Below are positions 6,025-15,344 of a DNA stretch of 17,849 bases, piece by piece. The stretch lies in the NCBI GenBank assembly GCA_007131895.1, contig SLPR01000344.1, forward strand, positions 1-17,849, written 5' to 3'. This stretch comes from Bacteroidales bacterium. GTDB taxonomy: Bacteria > Bacteroidota > Bacteroidia > Bacteroidales > UBA7960. The notes beneath the pieces were generated by a model, which was not told the origin of the DNA, made no database searches, and worked only from the letters and a program-made list of their open reading frames with translations. Each line of letters opens with the position of its first letter. The stretch's first letter is position 1. A program made the translations under genes and the position numbers.

Positions 6025-9000
6025 ATGAGAAATATTTACACATATCTCCTCACCTTTCTGACCATTTTTCTGTTGGTTAATGACTTATTTTCACAAACAT
6101 CTAACGGATTCAACCAGTCAGCCCCTTATATTACTGCCCATTTTCGCAACGAAAATCTCATTATCGAACCGGAAACCTCCTTTTTTAATGTGCTAATTAT
6201 AGAAAATCGCAGTGAGAGAAGGGAAGAAGTATTTGTAGAGATCAATTTGCCCATGGGGTGGTCAGTCATTGCTGCGGCACAGCGTTCCTTTATAATTGAA
6301 CCCGGAGACTCCCTGCTTTTGCCGGTTCGGGCAGCACCCAGCCGTAATGTGCAGGGCGAAATCGGTTATTCTATGATAGCATCCATCAATAACCGAAGCG
6401 GCGAAACCTTCACCAATGCTTACTGTTTTATAAAAATACCCCGGAAATCAGACCTGCGCTTCAGGCCCATTACCCGTATGTCGTATTTCGACCAGCAAAC
6501 AGGCCGGAGCGAAATTTCCTTTCGTTTGATCAATCAGGGAAACATAAACGAACTGGTTTCCCTTACCTTTCGTTCTACCCGCAATGTGGCCCTGGAAAAC
6601 GAAAGAGAGAACCTGCTGGTTAAAAACATAACCGTAAGGGCAAGAACAGATACCATTATCACACTCAAAGCGATGCATGTGGAGGACCATAATATTCGCA
6701 ACGGGAGCTTATACAGAATTGATCTTACAGGCAACACGGAAGAAAGCAGATTTAACACATCTTTTTGGTTTTCCATCCTGGAAAGTGAATATAAATATCA
6801 AATTCCCGAAGGGGAGAAAATGCTCATTGTTGAAGTTGCTTTGCAAAACCTGCTGAGCGATCAACCTGCAATTTTGGCTGGAGGGTTCAGAGGAAATATT
6901 CTTTTCCCCCAAAGACGTGAACTCAGTTACAACTTTTACCGTTATGGTTCAGGACCCTGGAGTGAGGTATTAAAATACAGCAGAGCCCGTCTTGCATACA
7001 ACAGTCCTAAGTTTGGTGCCGCTATAGGCGATATAACTGGTTTGCAATTAAAATATGGAGTCGGAAAAGGAGCTGAATTCAGGTACAATTTCACAAAAGA
7101 CTTAGGTGTTACGGTAATCGGAAGTGAGAACCCTTTCAGACCCATCAGAAATGCAGGAATTGTCATTCAGGAAAGATACTCTTCTCTTGATATGATTACA
7201 AGCTATGCCTATAGCCAGAACAAGGTTTTTAATAACCGTGCACATGTGGCAGGAACCCGCTTCAACCTGGCTTTCTCTCCGCAGCATCAATTGAGAAGCA
7301 ATCTCAATATTAGCGATGTACGTTATGACCTCACAGGGCAGAACCATCTGGGTATTGGACTAAATATGGAATATACCGGGAGAATCAACAGGACCTCTTT
7401 CAGGTTCAGGGAACAATTCGGCACACCCTATTTCTATGGCCAGCAAGCCGGAAGACATTATTTCACAGGACGGATTCTTCATCCTATGCAAAACAATTAC
7501 CAATTTGAAATAAACCTTTTCGATCAAATCTACAGACCCCTTCTGGAAAACGAGAGCGGTATCAATTCTGACAACTTTGTGGCCAACAGAAGAGTCAATG
7601 CAATACTCCGAACCCGCATGGCACAGGGCATTGTACTCTATGGAGGTCCTGTTTATGAAAGAAAATCCTCCAATACATTTTTCCTGTTCGATGATTTTAC
7701 CCCTTTTGTCACCCATTCGGCAAAATTGATGGCCGGTACACGCATTAATGACGGGCAGGGCCTCACCTTCAATCCCAGCACAACATTCGGGTATACTTTT
7801 ATTACCCGCTTTTCTGAACCTGATTCTGAGTTTGCACCCCTGAACGTTCAACAGCAGGACAGGGCTATATTCAATGGCCATGTGAGCATTAATGTCCGCA
7901 AAGCCAATTGGGGCGGATACCTCAATTACTTTTATGGGCCTTACTCCATAAGCCAGGAAATCAGCAGATTCTATTATAATATTTCCTCACACTCTATCAG
8001 GATAATGCCCTATTTTGAAAGATATGTTTACAGGGATATGGTAAGATTGTCTTCCAAGCTCAGCTATCTTTATGACTTTTCCTTTCGAACCAGCCGTATA
8101 AATTTTAATAATCAGCTCGATTTTTTCCTGAGAAACGATATCAATATTTCGGTTATCAACACCCTGAGCTACCAGGTTACGACAGATCAACTCACAGAAG
8201 AAAGCTACAGATACTCCAACAATTATGTAGAACTAAGACTTACAAAGGCCTTCAACTGGAACCAGCCCAGGCTCAAATATTATGATTTGGAGGTAAATTT
8301 GTTTAAAGACTTGAATGGCAACATGCGTCGCGACTTCAATGAACCCGGGGTGAACGATATTCTTGTCAGCATAACCAGTATTGATCCGGTTAAATACAGT
8401 CAGTATGGTATAGATTATGAAACGCAGGGTCCCATGGTGGCCACCAGGCTGCTTACAGGCCCTGAAGGAATCATACGGTATGAAAACCTGCCCCAGGGTG
8501 TGTACAAAATTGAACTGGAAAACATTGGCACAGATCAGTCCAGATACTTCCCCGATCAAAACGAATTTATCGTTCATCTTACCGGTGATGAGGTGGTTTA
8601 CGTTCCCTATCTGGAGCGCAACAGAATTTTCGGGCAGGTTATCATGAACCGCAGCCGCCTTTCCACCCTGGGCAGAATTGAAGTGTCCAATATAAAAGTC
8701 ACAGCTACCGATAGCAAAGACCGCCAAACCTCTGCCCTGAGTGATGCCAATGGTCATTTTGAAATGTATGTACCCAGTGTTGACAATTACGTGGTAAGCA
8801 TCAACAATATTTTCAGGGATCATTTTACCCTCAGGCAAAACGATTTCAGGGCCAACCTTAATGGATTCAAGCAGTTTGAGGTAAATTTTGTTTTTGATGA
8901 AATCCGCAGGCAGATCGAGTTTACGCCGAGCACCACTGATGTGCAGACCGAAATCCGCAGGGTGGGTCGCACCAACCTCAGCGGTACAGTACGTGATGCC

Positions 9001-9579
9001 AGTACACTGCAGCCCATCAGGGCACAGGTAGAGATTGTAGACAACAAAACCGGCAATACCATCCAGCAGACTACCAGCGACAGAGCCTCCGGCAGGTACA
9101 CTACCAGTTTTGCCACCGGCGAAGATTACATGATTGTGATTTCTGCCAGCAACTATTGGATGCATTCCGAAAGGCTCATCCTGGATCAATTCCTTACCAT
9201 ACAGGATGCTGAAAGAGACATTTTGCTGGAAAGCATTACCATTGGAGCGAGATTCCAGCTCAACAATCTGAGGTTTGCTTCAGGCAGCCTGGAGATTCCC
9301 ACCGAAGCCATGCCTGAGCTTGACCGCCTTATCGGCCAGCTCCGTCAAAACCCTAACGTGAGAATCCGTATCGAAGGGCATTCCGATGCAGTGGAAACCC
9401 TGGACAATCCTAACTTATCTATGCAGAGGGCCGAAGCAGTAATGCGTTATATGGTACAAAACGGCTTTAGCAACATTGAATTTACCGGCCTCAGAGAATC
9501 ACGCCCGGTTGCACCCAGTGACACAGAAGAAAACCGCCGACGCAACAGAAGAGTGGAAATTATCGTTATTGAAAGATAA
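6025..9579 (+). CDS. Usher-like outer-membrane barrel with Ig/CarboxypepD-like domains and a C-terminal OmpA domain
   Basis: An 1184-aa protein with a signal peptide (1-23). Residues about 30-250 form two Ig-like domains of the COG1470/NEW3 type (LPMGWSVIAA, FIIEPGDSLLLPVRA). Residues about 265-750 are a long series of amphipathic aromatic strands, consistent with a beta-barrel. Residues 755-865 resemble an SdrD/Cna-B-type domain (LFKDLNGNMRRDFNEPGVND). Residues about 868-955 and 980-1070 resemble CarboxypepD_reg-like domains (NLSGTVRDASTLQPIRAQVE). Residues 1075-1184 are an OmpA domain (NLRFASGS, IEGHSDAVE, SMQRAEAVMRYM, ENRRRNRRVEI), with D1121 and R1176 as likely peptidoglycan-binding residues. 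There is no TonB box or plug domain. Classical ushers lack OmpA domains, so this would be a barrel anchored to the cell wall. It is the third gene of the operon. Exporting or assembling the two small proteins upstream is inferred; a structural outer-membrane protein is the alternative. Confidence 0.85.
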   Translation: MRNIYTYLLTFLTIFLLVNDLFSQTSNGFNQSAPYITAHFRNENLIIEPETSFFNVLIIENRSERREEVFVEINLPMGWSVIAAAQRSFIIEPGDSLLLPVRAAPSRNVQGEIGYSMIASINNRSGETFTNAYCFIKIPRKSDLRFRPITRMSYFDQQTGRSEISFRLINQGNINELVSLTFRSTRNVALENERENLLVKNITVRARTDTIITLKAMHVEDHNIRNGSLYRIDLTGNTEESRFNTSFWFSILESEYKYQIPEGEKMLIVEVALQNLLSDQPAILAGGFRGNILFPQRRELSYNFYRYGSGPWSEVLKYSRARLAYNSPKFGAAIGDITGLQLKYGVGKGAEFRYNFTKDLGVTVIGSENPFRPIRNAGIVIQERYSSLDMITSYAYSQNKVFNNRAHVAGTRFNLAFSPQHQLRSNLNISDVRYDLTGQNHLGIGLNMEYTGRINRTSFRFREQFGTPYFYGQQAGRHYFTGRILHPMQNNYQFEINLFDQIYRPLLENESGINSDNFVANRRVNAILRTRMAQGIVLYGGPVYERKSSNTFFLFDDFTPFVTHSAKLMAGTRINDGQGLTFNPSTTFGYTFITRFSEPDSEFAPLNVQQQDRAIFNGHVSINVRKANWGGYLNYFYGPYSISQEISRFYYNISSHSIRIMPYFERYVYRDMVRLSSKLSYLYDFSFRTSRINFNNQLDFFLRNDINISVINTLSYQVTTDQLTEESYRYSNNYVELRLTKAFNWNQPRLKYYDLEVNLFKDLNGNMRRDFNEPGVNDILVSITSIDPVKYSQYGIDYETQGPMVATRLLTGPEGIIRYENLPQGVYKIELENIGTDQSRYFPDQNEFIVHLTGDEVVYVPYLERNRIFGQVIMNRSRLSTLGRIEVSNIKVTATDSKDRQTSALSDANGHFEMYVPSVDNYVVSINNIFRDHFTLRQNDFRANLNGFKQFEVNFVFDEIRRQIEFTPSTTDVQTEIRRVGRTNLSGTVRDASTLQPIRAQVEIVDNKTGNTIQQTTSDRASGRYTTSFATGEDYMIVISASNYWMHSERLILDQFLTIQDAERDILLESITIGARFQLNNLRFASGSLEIPTEAMPELDRLIGQLRQNPNVRIRIEGHSDAVETLDNPNLSMQRAEAVMRYMVQNGFSNIEFTGLRESRPVAPSDTEENRRRNRRVEIIVIER

Positions 9580-9635
9580 AAGATAGCTTGATAAACCATT
9601 ATTTTTCGTTAATCACTTAACTAAATTATTTTCCC

Positions 9636-10034
9636 ATGGAAAAATCAGCCCCCTTTACATATCGGTTGCTTTTGCCGGTTATCCTAATGGGTTTGATCCT
9701 GATGATAAGCGGATGTGACAAGGAGAAGGAGTTTATGTTTGATCTGGATGATTTGCTGGAAACACCCTGGGGTATCCCGCAAATAATTGAACCGGGCCAG
9801 GGCCCCATCAACCTGGATGCCCCCACCATTTTCTATCCCGACGGATATGTAACCATTGGTCCGGCAACAACCGACTTCTGGTCTGTCAGGGGAGAACGCA
9901 GCCTGTTCCTGGAGGTTTCCGGAGAAATCTGGTTTATCATTGACCTTTCTCCCGACAGGCTCTATGTGGAAAAAACAAGCCACCCGGGAGGTACTTTCAT
10001 CGTCAAGTGCCTGTATGAGCCCATGAAAAAATAA
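9636..10034 (+). CDS. Small hypothetical lipoprotein
   Basis: A 132-aa protein with a lipoprotein signal: a hydrophobic stretch and lipobox MISG|C with Cys27. The residues after the Cys (CDKEKE) are charged and acidic, somewhat like Bacteroidota lipoprotein export signals, so it may reach the cell surface; this is tentative. The mature part is about 105 residues and beta-rich, with DAPTIFYPDGYVTIG and ENSG-like turns, and may be a small lipocalin-like or beta-sandwich fold. No named family is recognised. It follows the barrel gene by 56 bp on the same strand with no clear terminator between, so it may be the last gene of the appendage operon. Confidence 0.75.
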   Translation: MEKSAPFTYRLLLPVILMGLILMISGCDKEKEFMFDLDDLLETPWGIPQIIEPGQGPINLDAPTIFYPDGYVTIGPATTDFWSVRGERSLFLEVSGEIWFIIDLSPDRLYVEKTSHPGGTFIVKCLYEPMKK

Positions 10035-10078
10035 TACCCATCAGACTATCTTCACATAAAACAATCAGTTGTTTTGGC

Positions 10079-10086
10079 TATATTTG
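10079..10086 (+). promoter_or_regulatory. Candidate -7 box (TATATTTG) for the cotransporter operon
   Basis: TATATTTG matches TAnnTTTG and lies 42 nt before the ATG at 10129. No good upstream TTTG is present at standard spacing. The box lies downstream of an in-frame TTG at 10069, so transcripts started here would exclude that codon, which supports the ATG start. Confidence 0.4.
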
Positions 10087-10128
10087 CTAAAAAAGGCAGA
10101 TAACAAGTTAACCAGAATCCACTCATAC

Positions 10129-13100
10129 ATGGAGAGAGCCAAAAAGTTCGGAACTTTCGGAGGCGTATTTACCCCTTCTCTGCTGACCATTCTGGGTGTA
10201 ATTATGTACCTGCGTCTGGGCTGGATAGTTGGGCAGGCAGGTTTAGTATACACCATCGGGATAATTCTCATTGCCCATATAATCTCTGTTACTACCGGCC
10301 TGAGCCTTTCTTCCATTGCCACCGACAAAAAGATAAAAGCAGGCGGCATCTACTATATGCTTTCCAGGAGCCTGGGCCTGCCCATGGGAGGAGCCATCGG
10401 GGCAACCATCTTCATTGCCACCGCACTTAGCATTTCATTATACCTGGTAGGTTTTTCAGAAAGTTTTCTGTCGGTAGATGTCATCAGGGAATTTGTGGGT
10501 CTGGATCAGTCGGTGGATTCATACCGGATTACCGGTACCGTCATGCTGATCATCCTTGTGCTTATTGCCTTTATCAGCACTTCCCTGGCTATAAAAATGC
10601 AATATTTCGTGCTTACAGCCATTGCCCTGTCTCTGGTATCCATAGCTGTAGGATTTTTTGTAAACACAGGATACCATCCTGCAGTTCCTTCCCTAAGCCC
10701 GCATACCACCGTTCCCTCAATGGATGTGTTGTTTGCCATATTCTTCCCTGCTGTTACGGGCTTTACAGTGGGCGTTGCCATGTCGGGAGATTTGAAAAAC
10801 CCTAAAAACTCCATACCGCGTGGCACATTGCTATCCATCTTTACAGGTATGCTGGTTTACCTGGGACTGGCTATCGGTTTTGCACTGTTTGTTGACCGGC
10901 AATTGCTCCTGGAAGATCAGGCTTTTCTGCTAAAAATCGCCATAGTGCCGGTACTGGTGATAGCAGGTATCTGGGGTGCTACACTTTCTTCTGCATTGGG
11001 AGGCATCCTGGGAGGACCGCGCATTGTGCAGGCGCTGGCCAAAGACAAGCTGGCCCCGGGCATCTTGAGCAAAGGTTTCGGCATCAACAACGAACCCCGG
11101 ATTGCCATTATTCTCACCTTTATCATTGCCCAGGCAGGAATACTCATTGGCGATTTGAACACCATTGCACGCATTGTGTCCATGTTCTTCATCTCAGCCT
11201 ATGGTTTTATCAATCTTGCATTTGCCCTGGAAAGCTGGGCAAGTACCGACTTCAGGCCCTCCTTCAGAATACCGCGCTGGGTGGGCTGGCTGGGGTTTGC
11301 CGCAAGCATCATTGTAATGATGCAAATCGACTTTTTTGCCATGGTAATCGCCGCCATACTCATCTGGCTGGTTTGGTTTGCCATGAAAAGTCGTGACCAA
11401 AAACTCGAGCCTGGAGATGTTTGGCAAAGTGTATGGACAAGCATTGTCAGACAATCGCTTCACAATCTTTACACCAAAGGAATAGAGGAGAGAAACTGGA
11501 AGCCCAACATCATGCTGTTTACCGGCAACCCCCACACACGGGAACAACTTAAGGAATTAGGGAAAGCTCTCATCGCCAATCACGGGCTACTCACCATCAT
11601 CAACCTGCAGCAATACAAAGAAGGAGAAAAAACCAAACCCCGCTCCTTTCAGAAGCAACTTGCGCCGGAAAGTCTTGTTTCAAAAGGGATATTTACCCAG
11701 GAGTATTACTGCCATGATATTTACGACGGGATCAGGAACCTGGCAGGAACCTATGGTTTTGCAGGTGTTGAACCCAACACGGTACTGATGGGCTGGTCGC
11801 GCAAAAGAACTGATATGGTTAAGTTTGCCCGCCTGATAAATCATATTGTCGATCTCGATTTGAACATCCTGCTGATGGATTACGACATTGAGCGGGGTTT
11901 TGGCAAAAGAAATACCATTGACATCTGGTGGAAAGGTTCCGGGAACAACGGCAACCTGGCTATCAACCTGGTCAAGTTTCTATGGTTGAGTGAAGGATGG
12001 AAGGAGAGTCAACTGCGATTGATGATTGAAAACCCTGTAAATGAGGAAAGGGAAAACATCTTCATCTTCGCGAGGGAAGTACTGGACAACCTCAGGGTAA
12101 ATGCCGAAATTGTAATCATCAACAACGAAATAGAGAAAAAGCCCTTTTATGACATCATCAGGATTGAGTCCAGTGAGTCAGATATTATATTTTTGGGAAT
12201 GCCCGATATTGAACCCGGGAATGAACAGCATTTTGTTGAAAACACCCACAAGCTTTGTGAGGATCTGGGAACCGTAGTATTGATCAAAGCATCCACCCAG
12301 TTTAAGCGACTCAACATCGGACTAAAAACCTCTGCCGCCCCATCCATGCAAAACAGCATCGAAACCCATTCATCCATGGAAAAGAAAGAATCAGTAATAA
12401 TAAGCTGGCCCAAAAAGGAGCCCCTCGCAATTGCGGTGCAGGAATTCTCATCCCAAACCCATGACCTTTGCATAGAAATGGTGCAAAAGAGCTTCGGAAA
12501 AGTACTCAGCCAGTATGCTGAAGTTATTGACCAGGCACTGAGCAGGGTTGACTCTACTTTTTTCCTGATTGAGAAAAAACTTCCTGAGATACAAACACAA
12601 AGCAACAGTGTTAACAAAACGCTCTATAAACTCAGTAACAACACCTACTCCCGCTACGAACAGATCCTTAACAACCTGAAGAACAACCTGCTTGCAGAAC
12701 AGGAGAAAAACCTGTCAGTATTTTTCACTACCCTGGAAGAAAAAATATTGCAGGTTATTAACAAACAGCCGGAAACCCTTGAGGTGCTGATTACAGAAGA
12801 CGAGCTCAAAAATCTCAATGGCGCAGGTCTTAAACTGCTGAGGTTGAAAATGAAGCTCACAGCGAGCAAACAAGTGAAAACTACCGTTAGGTTCAGAAAG
12901 ATTATCCGTCATTTTTACCCCGGAACCTGTCACCTGATGAAGCGAAAACTCTGGAATAACTTCAGTTCTCTTTCACGGCAATACCTTTTTGAACAACAGG
13001 CGGTATTCAAAAATTTCCGCGACAGCCTGCAAAAAATTGAAAATGCTGCCAATATGGGTGCATTGACCCGGGAAATGATTGAAATTGAAAGAGCAGAAGT

Positions 13101-15306
13101 ACACAAGCAATTCTCCACACTCAAAGAGTACCTCTTTTCCGTTCAGCAAAACCTTACAGGAATTGCTGTTGAAGATAACTTTCGTGTATTGCAAAGGATA
13201 TCAGACATTCTGGATACGGCGAATCCCAATGCTGCCTGTAAGAAAGAAAAACTAACCCACCGAATGCGTAAGCATGAATTGCGTGCCATGGATTCGTTTC
13301 CCGCAGAATGGCTTGATCATCAACAATCAAACATCAACCAGCACTTACTGGAGATAACTCTTTCTGCCATTGAATACAAACTCTGGCATTATATCGTTAT
13401 GACTCTCGCTGATTTGCGTCGTATTAAAAGTGCCACAGGCTCCATTAGGGTGCTGCAACTGCCTCCCCTTATCATTGACTTTATCAATCAAGGGCTTGAA
13501 AAACCAGAGAAAATAACCGAACTACAGGTTCCAGAGTTCCCGGCTTCACAAACCAGTGAACTGAGCAGAAAGATTAAAGAAATCGAAGACTATACACAGG
13601 AGCAAATCTTTGCTGCTATCAGCAGGATTCCGGGACAAATCGAACTGTTAAAAACGGAATCGGGAGCAGATTTTACCGAAACCCGTCTGACTTTTGCAGA
13701 AAAGCAAACGGTAGAGGTATCACGCCTGGTGCATTTTATCATTCAGAACGATTTGATTTCGCCACTCCAGGCAGAACTGAAAACCTTTACCGAGAAAATC
13801 ACTCTCACCCAACAGGAGATACAGGAGATAGTAAGGCTTATCAGGATAACCTTAACCCCTGATAAAGAAGAGCCCCTCCAGATGCCGGTTTCCGGCTTCC
13901 TGGAGGAGCAAAGAATCAGGACAGAAAAAGCACAGGAGCAAATCAACTCTCTTTTTGCCGGCACAGAAGATAAGCTCAACAGCTCACTTAACAAGACTGC
14001 CCGACAGCTCAGTCTTTCTGCCTTTCTCAAAACAGCTGCCAACCTAAGACTTCTAGAGAAAACCCATGATGCAGACAAAGAAAAAGTGTCTTGGTTCAAA
14101 CAGAAATACTTTGCAACCAAAGACTTTTTCAGAAGACATCTTATAAGGCTTTGGTACGATCGCAGCAAACGGATTGTTTATGCGCACCAAACCAAAAGTT
14201 CAGAAGCTGAGACCAGTTTCCCCATCAGCAGAATGCATGAACTCAACGAAATGGTTTCGGTGAAAGACAGCGTGCTGGCTGCCATTCCCGCCTATTATCA
14301 ACAGTTGTTCCTCAGGAAAAACAATTACTTCATGGACTTCTGGTATGGCAAACCCAGGGAGCTGGATGAGGCCCGAAAAACCATTGTCCGCCATGAAAAG
14401 GGTTATAGCGGGGCCTTGATGTTCAGGGGTGAGCATAATTCGGGAAAAACATTCTTTGTGAACTATGTGGTCCATAAGTTTCTTGAAAAAAGACCCGTAT
14501 ATGCCGTTAACCCGCCATTTGCCGGTTCGGCAAGTGAAGCTGATTTCCTGAGGGCACTTCAGAAAGCCACAGAGAACTTTGTCAGTGCCGACAAAATCCT
14601 CAGAAGCCTTCCCGACAAATCTGTGGTTATCATTGAAGATCTTGAACTTTGGTGGGAAAAAACCATAAAAGGGTTGAAGGTCATCAAACTGATTTGCTCG
14701 CTCATTGAAAAACATGGCGACAGAATTCTGTTCATCATTACTGTCAACAGCCATGCCTACCGCAGCGTAAATCGTTTTCTTAAAATTGATTCCTTTTTGC
14801 TGAGCACCATTGATTGCCACCCTTTCAATGCCGAAGAACTCAGGCATATCATCATGCAGCGACATCGTTCGGGCAATATGCAGTTTATTCTTGACAACAA
14901 GAAAGAAAGTGAAATGCGATCATGGGACCTGGCACGTCTTTTCAATACCTATTTCAACTATACCAAAGGAAATGTAGGACTTTCCCTGCAAACATGGATG
15001 TCGAGCATAAAAGAGGCAAATGACAATACACTAACCATTTCGCTTCCCATAAAACCCGACACTACCGTTCTCAACAAATTAAATTCGGAGACCCTTGTGT
15101 TCCTTGTGCAGTTTATTCTTCATAAAAGACTCAATGCAGAGAAAATTCAACGTATCATGATGATGAATGCCACTGAAGTACAGGAAAGAATCAGGTTGCT
15201 CAAACGGGCCGCCATAATAACTGAACCCAACCAGGGCGTTTACACCCTCAACCCCAACCTGCATGCTTTTATACGTGCAAGGTTCATTGAAAAAGAGTTG
15301 TTGTAG
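10129..15306 (+). CDS. SLC12-type cation-chloride cotransporter fused to a P-loop ATPase
   Basis: A 1725-aa protein. Residues 8-420 are a 12-helix APC-fold permease of the Na-K-Cl cotransporter type: GGVFTPSLLTILGVIMYLR, GWIVGQAG, AGGIYYMLSRSLG, FFPAVTG, ATLSSAL and STDFRPSFRIPRW. Residues about 455-725 match the SLC12 cytosolic domain (PNIMLFTGNP; DIWWKGSGNNGNLAINLVKF at 598-617). Residues about 765-1390 are mostly helical and coiled-coil with no recognised domain. Residues about 1420-1630 form a P-loop ATPase with Walker A GEHNSGKT (1434-1441), Walker B VVIIED (E1503) and a sensor-1-like N1540. The last 73 residues look like a winged helix. Residues matching the animal Na, K and Cl sites are kept, so electroneutral ion uptake is likely. 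The ATG at 10129 is chosen over the TTG at 10069 because the conserved region begins there. The ATPase may regulate transport or volume. The stop lies 38 nt before a MscS gene. Confidence 0.9.
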   Translation: MERAKKFGTFGGVFTPSLLTILGVIMYLRLGWIVGQAGLVYTIGIILIAHIISVTTGLSLSSIATDKKIKAGGIYYMLSRSLGLPMGGAIGATIFIATALSISLYLVGFSESFLSVDVIREFVGLDQSVDSYRITGTVMLIILVLIAFISTSLAIKMQYFVLTAIALSLVSIAVGFFVNTGYHPAVPSLSPHTTVPSMDVLFAIFFPAVTGFTVGVAMSGDLKNPKNSIPRGTLLSIFTGMLVYLGLAIGFALFVDRQLLLEDQAFLLKIAIVPVLVIAGIWGATLSSALGGILGGPRIVQALAKDKLAPGILSKGFGINNEPRIAIILTFIIAQAGILIGDLNTIARIVSMFFISAYGFINLAFALESWASTDFRPSFRIPRWVGWLGFAASIIVMMQIDFFAMVIAAILIWLVWFAMKSRDQKLEPGDVWQSVWTSIVRQSLHNLYTKGIEERNWKPNIMLFTGNPHTREQLKELGKALIANHGLLTIINLQQYKEGEKTKPRSFQKQLAPESLVSKGIFTQEYYCHDIYDGIRNLAGTYGFAGVEPNTVLMGWSRKRTDMVKFARLINHIVDLDLNILLMDYDIERGFGKRNTIDIWWKGSGNNGNLAINLVKFLWLSEGWKESQLRLMIENPVNEERENIFIFAREVLDNLRVNAEIVIINNEIEKKPFYDIIRIESSESDIIFLGMPDIEPGNEQHFVENTHKLCEDLGTVVLIKASTQFKRLNIGLKTSAAPSMQNSIETHSSMEKKESVIISWPKKEPLAIAVQEFSSQTHDLCIEMVQKSFGKVLSQYAEVIDQALSRVDSTFFLIEKKLPEIQTQSNSVNKTLYKLSNNTYSRYEQILNNLKNNLLAEQEKNLSVFFTTLEEKILQVINKQPETLEVLITEDELKNLNGAGLKLLRLKMKLTASKQVKTTVRFRKIIRHFYPGTCHLMKRKLWNNFSSLSRQYLFEQQAVFKNFRDSLQKIENAANMGALTREMIEIERAEVHKQFSTLKEYLFSVQQNLTGIAVEDNFRVLQRISDILDTANPNAACKKEKLTHRMRKHELRAMDSFPAEWLDHQQSNINQHLLEITLSAIEYKLWHYIVMTLADLRRIKSATGSIRVLQLPPLIIDFINQGLEKPEKITELQVPEFPASQTSELSRKIKEIEDYTQEQIFAAISRIPGQIELLKTESGADFTETRLTFAEKQTVEVSRLVHFIIQNDLISPLQAELKTFTEKITLTQQEIQEIVRLIRITLTPDKEEPLQMPVSGFLEEQRIRTEKAQEQINSLFAGTEDKLNSSLNKTARQLSLSAFLKTAANLRLLEKTHDADKEKVSWFKQKYFATKDFFRRHLIRLWYDRSKRIVYAHQTKSSEAETSFPISRMHELNEMVSVKDSVLAAIPAYYQQLFLRKNNYFMDFWYGKPRELDEARKTIVRHEKGYSGALMFRGEHNSGKTFFVNYVVHKFLEKRPVYAVNPPFAGSASEADFLRALQKATENFVSADKILRSLPDKSVVIIEDLELWWEKTIKGLKVIKLICSLIEKHGDRILFIITVNSHAYRSVNRFLKIDSFLLSTIDCHPFNAEELRHIIMQRHRSGNMQFILDNKKESEMRSWDLARLFNTYFNYTKGNVGLSLQTWMSSIKEANDNTLTISLPIKPDTTVLNKLNSETLVFLVQFILHKRLNAEKIQRIMMMNATEVQERIRLLKRAAIITEPNQGVYTLNPNLHAFIRARFIEKELL

Positions 15307-15311
15307 AAAAA

Positions 15312-15340
15312 TTTGTAATGGAGTGTAACCAATAATTTTG
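15312..15340 (+). promoter_or_regulatory. Possible internal promoter ahead of the MscS gene
   Basis: TTTG (15312-15315), a 17-nt spacer and TAATTTTG (15333-15340) fit the looser flavobacterial TTG-N17-23-TAnnTTTG pattern. The box ends 4 nt before the ATG, so a transcript from it would be almost leaderless. This AT-rich gap could produce the match by chance. Confidence 0.22.
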
Positions 15341-15344
15341 TCCT

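Noticed and set aside
8233..9189. 318-codon minus-strand frame
   Set aside because: Lies wholly inside the barrel/OmpA gene in antisense; the plus-strand domains are recognisable and this one shows none.
6025..9579. TonB-dependent receptor (SusC-like) for the barrel protein
   Set aside because: No plug domain or TonB box at the N-terminus, no SusD-like partner, and the CarboxypepD-like domains are after the barrel rather than before it.
10069..10128. TTG at 10069 as start of the cotransporter
   Set aside because: It adds 20 residues not resembling the family, and a -7-like box at 10079-10086 lies downstream of it. The ATG at 10129 leads directly into the conserved region.
10129..15306. Frameshift or two separate genes for the transporter and ATPase parts
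   Set aside because: The frame is open throughout, codon use is similar along its length, and there is no internal promoter or start/stop junction in the helical linker.
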